Origin: JABWCK01 sp043822385
Lineage (GTDB): Archaea > Micrarchaeota > Micrarchaeia > Norongarragalinales > Norongarragalinaceae
DNA: 25,595 nt
Reading direction: 5' to 3'
Assembly (NCBI GenBank): GCA_043822385.1
Contig: JBDRBT010000022.1
Location: 1-25,595 of the forward strand
Shown: piece after piece, positions 1 to 7,200 of the stretch
Layout: every line of letters starts with the position of its first letter
Position numbering within the stretch: position 1 is the stretch's first letter
Notes under the pieces: model-generated
What the model was told of the DNA's origin: nothing
What the model saw: only the letters and a program-made list of their open reading frames with translations
The model's database searches: none
Program-made: the position numbers and the translations under genes

Positions 1-1428
1 GACGAGTGGATGTTGGCGGAGGATATTCCTAACATCGACTTTTTCTTTTGCAATATTTGGCTGCGTGCTTTCGTTAACAACATGAAGAATAGTTGCGGAA
101 TGAATTACTCAAAGATTCTAGGCGTTTTTCACGGTTTCGACATGAGTTTTTATTACGACAAGAAGAATTGTCTTGATTTTACTTTGAATTTAGTGAAAAA
201 AATGAATGCAGACCCTGTTTTCGGGGAAAAAATTAATGAAAACATTAAGTTTTACTCAGACAAACTGCAAGAAAGTGCTGAAAAAATTCCTAAAAACTTG
301 TCCGTGCTTTCTAATGAAGAATTAGGGGGTATTATTGAAGAACACGCGCGAGTTCACACGAAATTGTATGAGTGGGGTTGGTTATCTAATGCTACTGACA
401 TGTTTTACCCTGAATTCACTGAGTTGTTGAAAAAATATTTACGAACTAAAATTAATTCCGAAGAAGAGTTAAATGTGGTTTTCATTGCTTTGACGCATGC
501 TGATGAAAAGAGTTTGGACTTGATTCAGCATGAAGAATTATTGAAAATTGCTGTTGAAATGCAGGATGGAAAAAGTGTTTCAATTCTTTTAGAAAAGTAT
601 TATGTTGATTACGCGCCGGTTAGTGCGTTGTGGGTTGGCGAACCTGTTTCTTTGAATTATTTTGTTAATGAAGTGAAGAGCGTGCGGGACCCAGTTAGAG
701 AAATAGCGTTGTTGAATAAGGATTTAGTTGAAAGGCGTTTAGAAAAAGAAAAGTTAGTTGAAAAATTAGGGATTGACGGGAAGTATTTGCGTTTGTTTAA
801 TGTTTTCGGGGAATTCATGATTACCAAGCAGTACCGGCGTTACGCTCAATTGCGTTCCTTGTTTTTGTTGCGTCCTGTTTTCCGCGAGATAGCAAAGCGA
901 TTCAACATTACTGAAAAGCAATCGCGTTTCTTGCTTACTCCAGAGTACAAACAATTGTTGGTCGAGGGTTCGTTTGATGTAAAACAATTAGCGGAGAGAG
1001 AAGCGTTTTGCGTTTTAGTTTCTAGTGAAGGTGAGGATTTTGTTTTAACTGGTGAGGAAGCTCGAAATAAAGCTAGTGAAACAAAGCAAGTAATTGATTT
1101 TGAGCAAAAAGAATTGAAGGGTCAGTGTGCTTGCGTTGGTTTTGCTAAGGGTAGAGTAAAAATTATTTTGTCTCCAGTTGACTTGCCGAAAATGCAGAAG
1201 GGCGATATTTTAGTGGCTATTGCTACTAATCCTGACATTGTGCCTGCAATGAAGAAAGCAGCCGCGATTGTTACTGAACAAGGAGGCGTAACGTGTCACG
1301 CTGCGATAGTGAGTCGTGAATTGAAGATTCCTTGCGTTATTGGAACTAAGATCGCTACAAAGTGGTTGAAGGACGGGGACTTGGTTGAAGTTGATGCGTC
1401 GAAGGGTTTAGTGCGAAAGAGCTTCTAA
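1..1428 (+). CDS. PEP-utilising-enzyme mobile (phosphohistidine) domain protein, 5' partial
   Basis: The reading frame is open to the left edge (three codons precede the first ATG at 10), so the true start probably lies outside. Counting from that ATG, 472 residues are visible. The last ~100 residues form the swivelling phosphohistidine domain of PEP synthase, pyruvate phosphate dikinase and EI-type enzymes, with the motif GGVTCHAAIVSRE and its phospho-accepting histidine at residue 430, followed by IPCVIGT and the closing GDLVEVDASKG. In known enzymes this histidine carries phosphate between an ATP-grasp domain and a PEP-binding barrel. I see neither partner domain here; residues ~1-370 look mostly helical and charged. 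The protein aligns end to end with its downstream neighbour (shared ELLKIA/V-E-x-Q and PVS patches), so they are tandem paralogues. The stop overlaps the next start (TAATG). The domain call is firm; the cellular role is unknown. Confidence 0.85.
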   Translation, partial: DEWMLAEDIPNIDFFFCNIWLRAFVNNMKNSCGMNYSKILGVFHGFDMSFYYDKKNCLDFTLNLVKKMNADPVFGEKINENIKFYSDKLQESAEKIPKNLSVLSNEELGGIIEEHARVHTKLYEWGWLSNATDMFYPEFTELLKKYLRTKINSEEELNVVFIALTHADEKSLDLIQHEELLKIAVEMQDGKSVSILLEKYYVDYAPVSALWVGEPVSLNYFVNEVKSVRDPVREIALLNKDLVERRLEKEKLVEKLGIDGKYLRLFNVFGEFMITKQYRRYAQLRSLFLLRPVFREIAKRFNITEKQSRFLLTPEYKQLLVEGSFDVKQLAEREAFCVLVSSEGEDFVLTGEEARNKASETKQVIDFEQKELKGQCACVGFAKGRVKIILSPVDLPKMQKGDILVAIATNPDIVPAMKKAAAIVTEQGGVTCHAAIVSRELKIPCVIGTKIATKWLKDGDLVEVDASKGLVRKSF

Positions 1429-2903
1429 TGAGGAACGGTAACATGTTTTGGCGTAATGCGGTTTGGAAACCAATTGTAACTAGAAATTATGGTTTATTAT
1501 ATCGTTTTCTCGGTGATGAAGGCGACGCGCGGTATTCAAACTTGTTTTTTGCGCCTACTGATGTTGAAACGCTTACTGTAAGTGAAGGCACGATCGCGCA
1601 CGTTTTTCAAAGCGAGAAAACTGGTGCTTTATGGGCGAAAACAATTTTAGAAGACTCTTTGCGCCGGCAGGATTATGCAAACGACTTGAAAAAAGTTTAT
1701 TCGCTTCTTGGACCTGAGTTGTTAGATAGCGCGATTAAACTGTCTAATGCTTCTTCTGGAGAACAAGAGTTTGAGCGTTTTAGTACTGCTTGGAAAAAGT
1801 TTGCTCCTGGTTTGAAAGTAACGGTATTTATAGGCCGCGCGTGTTTTGACAAGCTCTTCGAGTTTTTATGTGCGAGCTTGAACAAACCAAAAGCCGAGGT
1901 AGAGTTGCTGATCAACACGCTTACTCTCCCTGTTGAGACAACTCCTTCGTTTGAAGAAGAAACTGAATTGCTGAAGATTGTTGCTGAGGCTCAGAACAAG
2001 GGTATTTCGCGGTCGGATTCGCAAATAATGGAGAAATTGCAGGCGCATTGCGAGTCTTTTAATTGGATTCCAGTTAGTTTTGTTGACGAGCCGTGGTCAA
2101 TCAAGGACTTCGAGAAACAGTTTGATTACTTGTTTGAAGCTGTTGACTGCAGAACGCGTTTGAACGAGGTTTTGGAAAACAGGCGTGAAACTATTGAAAA
2201 ACGCGACGAGCTTTTTCAAGAGCTTGATTTAAGTGATGAGTCAAGGCGTTTGATTCTAGTGTTGCGCGAAGGCACTTTTTTGAATGAGTATAGAAAATCT
2301 ATTTTTTCGAAAAGCAATTTATTGGCTCGCAAGTTTTTTGAGCGCCTAGCAAAAGACGCCGAGACGCGGTGGGAGTCTTTCTTGTTTTTAACTCCTGGAG
2401 AGATTGCGACTTTTCTTCAAACACGAGAGTTTCCGAAAGAAAAAATAGAAAAGCGTTTGCAATGGAATGGCTTATTGAATTGGGAAGGAAAAACAAGACT
2501 CTTATCTGATGAAGAACTGCTTTTTGCAAAAAAATTAATTCCAAAAGAGCAAAAGGCGGCGTCTGTTGAGTGGCCGTTGAAGGGCGTTATAGGTTCTAGG
2601 GGTGTTATTGGTAAAGTAATTGGCAAAGCTAAGGTTATTCGCACTATTTCTGAAGGAGGTAAGTTAGAGACTGGAGACGTGTTAGTAGCTAAAATGACGT
2701 CTGTTGATTTTATTCCCTTGATGCGAAAGGCGATTGCTTTCGTTACTGATGAGGGCGGAATTACTTGTCATGCGGCGATAGTTGCTCGTGAAATGAATAA
2801 GCCGTGTATTATTGGGACAAAAGTCGCTACGATTGCGTTGAAAGACGGGGATTTAATAGAAGTTGATGCTAATAACGGTTTAGTGCGGAAGATGATTGAA
2901 TGA
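1428..2903 (+). CDS. Second PEP-utilising-enzyme mobile (phosphohistidine) domain protein
   Basis: A 491-residue paralogue of the preceding gene. The C-terminal ~100 residues carry GGITCHAAIVARE with the presumed phospho-histidine at residue 448, then PCIIGTKVAT and GDLIEVDANNG. The first ~385 residues are helical and charged, with no recognisable ATP-grasp glycine loop and no PEP-binding barrel, so the protein looks like a phosphohistidine carrier rather than a complete synthase. The ATG at 1428 overlaps the upstream stop (TAATG), which implies translational coupling; an ATG five codons on (1443) is an alternative. The 3' end overlaps the phosphatase gene by ATGA. All three genes are therefore very likely one transcript. 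The source of the phosphate and the acceptor cannot be told from the sequence. Confidence 0.85.
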   Translation: MRNGNMFWRNAVWKPIVTRNYGLLYRFLGDEGDARYSNLFFAPTDVETLTVSEGTIAHVFQSEKTGALWAKTILEDSLRRQDYANDLKKVYSLLGPELLDSAIKLSNASSGEQEFERFSTAWKKFAPGLKVTVFIGRACFDKLFEFLCASLNKPKAEVELLINTLTLPVETTPSFEEETELLKIVAEAQNKGISRSDSQIMEKLQAHCESFNWIPVSFVDEPWSIKDFEKQFDYLFEAVDCRTRLNEVLENRRETIEKRDELFQELDLSDESRRLILVLREGTFLNEYRKSIFSKSNLLARKFFERLAKDAETRWESFLFLTPGEIATFLQTREFPKEKIEKRLQWNGLLNWEGKTRLLSDEELLFAKKLIPKEQKAASVEWPLKGVIGSRGVIGKVIGKAKVIRTISEGGKLETGDVLVAKMTSVDFIPLMRKAIAFVTDEGGITCHAAIVAREMNKPCIIGTKVATIALKDGDLIEVDANNGLVRKMIE

Positions 2904-3604
2904 AGAAAAGTATTACTGTAAATGTTTTTGTCTCCAGGCACGGAGAAAAAATTGGTGACGCTATTACTAGCAAGTCTGCAGAAAACTTGCGTAAAAAATG
3001 GTTTAAGCAGGGTTATTTGTTAGAAACTGGCCCGGTAATAATTTTTCACAGTCCTGCTGAACGCGCTCGCCAAACAGCTCAAGCGATAAGTGCTGGTTTG
3101 AAACAATCTAATTTGGTTACTCGCTTTTTACCGAATCGTTCTGAGAGTTTGACGGAAGCTAAAACAGATGCTGAAATAGCAAAGACTGAGTCAGCTAAAG
3201 GGAAAACTCGGGATGACTTGGTTTTAGATTATGTTGAATCGCGGGGTGCGCCTGGTTTGACTACCCCGACTAGAGAAGAATTGATGAAAAAAATTCATAA
3301 GGACTTATTCCGCGGTTTGTATGACTTGCTTTACGCTCCTAATGCGCTTGCTAAAAAACGCGAACACGAGGTTTACAATGTTGTTAATGTTACTCATTCG
3401 CCTAATTTGGATTTGTTGAAGGCTTTTGTTTTAAGGAAGACTGGCAAAGAGTTTACTCGTCAAGATTTAGTGCAACAAGAAGAGCACTTGAAACTAGTTG
3501 CAAAGCCGACAGGTATTTACTTCAACGACCGCAGGATTTTTTCTGTAGAAGAATTAAAACAGTTTTTGGGACTTAAACCAGCCGGTTTTAAACAAATTTT
3601 ATAG
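2900..3604 (+). CDS. Histidine phosphatase superfamily protein (phosphoglycerate mutase/SixA-like)
   Basis: The 234-residue protein shows the branch-1 histidine phosphatase signature: SRHGE with the catalytic histidine at residue 14, HSPAERARQTAQ with the phosphate-binding arginine near residue 55, and a second histidine in VTHSPNLDLL (residue 166). It has no signal peptide or membrane segment, so it should be cytosolic. The family includes phosphoglycerate mutases, sugar and nucleotide phosphatases and the phosphohistidine phosphatase SixA; motifs alone do not give the substrate. The start overlaps the stop of the upstream phosphohistidine-domain gene (ATGA), which makes a phosphohistidine protein a candidate substrate; that is inference from context. 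A T-tract follows directly after the stop. Confidence 0.85.
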   Translation: MKKSITVNVFVSRHGEKIGDAITSKSAENLRKKWFKQGYLLETGPVIIFHSPAERARQTAQAISAGLKQSNLVTRFLPNRSESLTEAKTDAEIAKTESAKGKTRDDLVLDYVESRGAPGLTTPTREELMKKIHKDLFRGLYDLLYAPNALAKKREHEVYNVVNVTHSPNLDLLKAFVLRKTGKEFTRQDLVQQEEHLKLVAKPTGIYFNDRRIFSVEELKQFLGLKPAGFKQIL

Positions 3605-3654
3605 GATTTTTTTTAGGAAAGCTTAAGAAAAAGTAAAAGCTCGCCTGCTTGCGA
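3605..3654. terminator. Bidirectional T-tract terminator between convergent genes
   Basis: A run of eight T (3607-3614) lies just after the + strand phosphatase stop, and on the minus strand the same 50-base spacer reads CTTTTACTTTTTCTT just after the stop of the convergent gene. Archaeal termination commonly needs only such T-rich tracts. No strong stem is visible. Confidence 0.5.
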
Positions 3655-4104
3655 CTATTTGTGTTTGTCTATTGCGGCTTGAATTTTCTCTTTTAACGGA
3701 TCTATGTATCCATTCAGGATGGCGTTTAGCTTAATGCGTTCTGAATCTTTCAGTTTTTCAGTGGGGTTTACTGCAAGCCGCCAATGAATAGTGTGATTGT
3801 TATTTTCATCTGATTTAATTTCAACATGGTGGTCTACATAGAAACTTAGTAATTTTAGTTTACTGCCAATATCTTTGCCATGCTTTGTGCGTAATTCCCT
3901 TGCCATTGTTTGAAGTTCTTGTTTAAGCGCGTTCATTTTAGTGTTCGGCATTTTTAAGTTAAAGTTAAGTTCGTGTTCATTAATATTATGGACATAAACT
4001 TTTTTCCCGCCAGAACGGTTGCCCATAAAATCGACTTTTCCCTGGCCTTCTTCTCCGCTGACTTTATGGCTAGTAAATTCGTTAGAACGTGTGGCTGGCG
4101 TCAT
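3655..4104 (-). CDS. Hypothetical protein, 149 aa, atypical codon use
   Basis: I do not recognise this protein. It is soluble-looking, charged and Lys/Asn/His-rich, with no signal peptide, no membrane segment and no clear catalytic motif. The N-terminal ~30 residues look disordered (Ser/Gly/Glu), the middle (~55-85) is predicted helical, a beta-type patch follows (FYVDHHVEIK, HTIHWRLAVN), then a C-terminal helix. The start is supported by an AGGTGAT ribosome binding site six bases upstream (4111-4117 on the + strand). It is the only minus-strand gene here and is written differently: none of its 13 leucines uses TTG, the commonest leucine codon in the neighbours, and lysine is AAA in 17 of 19 cases. 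This suggests recent acquisition or a different expression class. Confidence 0.7.
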   Translation of the reverse strand: MTPATRSNEFTSHKVSGEEGQGKVDFMGNRSGGKKVYVHNINEHELNFNLKMPNTKMNALKQELQTMARELRTKHGKDIGSKLKLLSFYVDHHVEIKSDENNNHTIHWRLAVNPTEKLKDSERIKLNAILNGYIDPLKEKIQAAIDKHK

Positions 4105-4282
4105 TCATCAATCACCTAAAAGCAGTTAATTAATGATTAATAAAAGCGTTGTTCGATAACGGTTTGCTTTAAATTTAAGGGTAATTCTGCGAGTTAGTGC
4201 ACAAAACTCTTTTTATGTGCAAAGCTAAGCTTAACCCAAGCTTTAAATACGTATAACTGCAGAGTAGTAACATTGGATTTGG
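4105..4282. promoter_or_regulatory. Divergent promoter region with TATA boxes and an inverted repeat
   Basis: This spacer separates the minus-strand hypothetical gene from the giant surface-protein gene. For the + strand, TTTAAATA at 4242-4249 is a good TATA box; it predicts a start of transcription near 4272-4276 and a leader of about 15-20 bases. For the minus strand, the symmetric TTTAAATTTAA at 4168-4178 could serve as TATA box, followed by the AGGTGAT site at 4111-4117. Between them lies an imperfect inverted repeat, TGCACAAAA (4198-4206) and TTTTATGTGCA (4211-4221), and two AAGCTT palindromes (4227-4232, 4238-4243), the second overlapping the + strand TATA box. An operator role is inference. 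Confidence 0.5.
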
Positions 4283-4291
4283 GTGGTTTTG

Positions 4292-7200
4292 TTGTTTAAG
4301 CGTTTATTGTTAATATTGACTGGTTTAATGCTCTTGGCAGTTGGCGTTAGCGCTGTTGAACAAGGCATTTGCAATGAAGCTAACGGCTTGCCTTCAGGTA
4401 GTGATTGCGTTTTCATTAAGAACCCAGGTCAAATTCGTTTCGAGCAAACCGGTCAATGCGGTTCTTCTTTAATATACAACTGCAACGGTGGTTTGTACAG
4501 CAAGTACGAAAACGGTTGCGTTGGAACTACTTACTACGATTATTCTGGCACTGCTCAAGTAAGCACTTGGAAGAGTGGTTCTTCTTGCTTGAATTCAGGT
4601 GATTACTGCTCTGCTGTGAAGACGTTTAATTCTCCTTTATGCACTTATTTCTACCCGACTCCAACTCCTTCTTACCCAACCCCAACTCCTCAAGGTTACG
4701 ATTACGGTGACTGGGGTTACGATGGTGGAGATTCAGGCGGCAGAACTTATTACGAGTACGGTTACGGCGGATACGGTTATTGTGGCGATGGTTATTGTGA
4801 TTATTATTCTGGAGAAACTTCATTCAATTGTCCTTATGATTGTGGTTACGGCGGATACGGTTACTGCGGTGACGGTTATTGTGATTATTATTCTGGAGAA
4901 ACTTCATTCAATTGTCCTTTCGACTGTGGTTATTACGGCTATACTTCTTGTTCATTATACAGTGTTCCTCACATTATAACTGAAAAAGGTTATTCTGAAA
5001 TCAAAGTTAGTTACGTTAACTTGTTGTACCAACCTTACTTTGCTACAGTAAATTGTGGTAACGGTAGAGTTGCGTACGCTACTTCTTGTTACTCGATTAC
5101 TGGTTATTGTTTTGCTTCTTGTTACTTTGATTCACCTGGTTACTACACTCAAACTGCTTCTTTAGGTGGAGCTTATTGTAGTTCTAGTAGCGTGAACGTA
5201 TTACCTAAAAATAATCCGAATCCAACTCCAACTCCGTGGCCAACGCCAACTCCATGGCCAACCCCAAGACCAACTATAACTCCAACTCCAACGCCCACTC
5301 CCGTTTACGCTCCCTCATGCAGGAACAGCGCTAACCCGTCTTTCTTGGATTCAAGTGGTGATTCAGCAGTAACGATTTACTTCAATAATTTTGATTCAGC
5401 TGTAAACACTGTGCAGTTAGATTGCGGTAACGGTAAAACCGCGACTGCAGAGTGTTCTGGAACAAAGACTGGTTCTTGTTTGGGTATTTGTTCTTTCGAA
5501 CAAAAAACTTCCTCGAAAACTTACGTAGTGAAATCAACTGTACGCGGAATGCCTTGCACTAGCACTACTGTTAGCGTTAGTGCTTTACGCAGCGAGCAGC
5601 AAGAGCCGGGCAAGGGTAGTTTGTTTGTTTCAGTGAAGAATGCTGCGAGTAATGCTTCAATTGAAAACGCGTTCGTGTCAGCTCGCTTGAATGGCGAAAC
5701 TATTGCTGCTGATTACACTGACGTAGCTGGAACTATTGCTTTCAGTGCATTAACGCCAGGTAGTTATAGTATTACTGCTGGAAAAAATGGTTTTGATTCT
5801 AAAACAATTGTTGCTTCAATAGTAAAAGAACAAACTACGCGTGTTGTTATTAAATTAAACGAGTTGAAGGCGCCTTCAGGCGCGTGTTCAATGCTTGTTC
5901 AACCAACCGTAATCAGGGCTGGCGGTAGTGTTTCAGTTTTATTAACTGGAAACGGTGCGGGCGTAGTTTCTTGCGGTGACGGTCAAGTCAAGCAATTGCA
6001 ATGCAATGGCGCGTGCAACGCGGTTTGTTCTTTCGGAGCACAGCAATCGTACCCACAATTCTTTACTATTATTTCTAGTGTCAACAGCAAGTCGTGTGGT
6101 TCACAACAAGTTCGCGTTGAAGCGCCAATACCAGATACGGGTAGTGTGTTATTCAGGATTACTGATTGTGCTTCAGGAGACGCTTTGCAGGGAGTTTTGA
6201 TTTCTGGTTCTAAAACTGCGTTTACTGATTACTTGGGTTTAGTTACTATTAGTGAATTACAGCCTGGAATGAATTACTTTGATGTTTCCAAAAATGGTTT
6301 TGATTCAGAAAAAACTTCAGCTAGCATTCAAGCTGGTAAAACCGCTAGCGTTGGCTTGTGTTTAAACAAAGCAAAAACGCAAGACTCGTGTAGTTTTGGT
6401 TTTGCTTTAATTAATTCCCCAGACTGCCCGTACTCAACGCAGCAAGAACCTTACCAAATTGGTTTAAGGAATTACGCGTCAATGGGTCAAACAATTCAAA
6501 TTCGTTATTCCAGCAACGCGGTTTCAGGGCCTTCAAGCGTTGTTTTCGTTGCTGCTGGAGAAGATACTTTAATTGACGTTTATTCAAACAATCACGATGA
6601 TGTTGCTGGCGGGGAAAGCGTTGTATTGACTTTCGTTGGCGCTGGTTGCACTAAGAATTTAGTGTTGCAAGCTTGCCAAAGCGGTGGATTAACGCTGGAA
6701 GCAGTTGATTCAGGAAAGGAAGGTTTTGTTGGTTCTGAAACTTGCTTTAACTTGTTAGTTCGCAACAAGGGTTTAGCCAAGGCGTTAGTTACAATGAGTT
6801 CTTCTTCAAGTAATGCATCTTACTCATTCAGTCAAAAACAATTCATGATTAACTCGCAAGAAACTAAGGACTTAGAGTTTTGCGTTAAGCCTAGTTCAAG
6901 TGGTTGGAATAGTTTCGTGATTAATGCAGACAGCGAGATTAATGACGCTACTGCAACCGTGTCGTTGAATGCTTTCGGTAATGATGATTTTGGAGTTAGT
7001 TCGTCAGATTCGTGTTATTCTATTAGTGCAGGCACTACTTTAACGAACCAGCCAGTGTCTATTTACAATGATGCGTTGAGTGGTGACTTTAAAGTATCTG
7101 TTTCAGATAACGACTTGAATGCAGTGCTTTTAGAGGATTACTTGTATGGTTTCGAGAAGGGTTCTACTCGCACGATTTTCTTGCGTTTAGATGCTTTCGA

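Noticed and set aside
4760..4927. Short tandem repeats considered as a CRISPR-like array
   Set aside because: There are only two units, directly abutting without spacers, and they lie in frame inside a coding sequence.
4707..4979. 90-codon open frame on the + strand inside the giant surface-protein gene
   Set aside because: It is an out-of-frame reading of the Gly/Tyr-rich tandem repeats. The translation is low-complexity Val/Ile/Thr and has no start signal.
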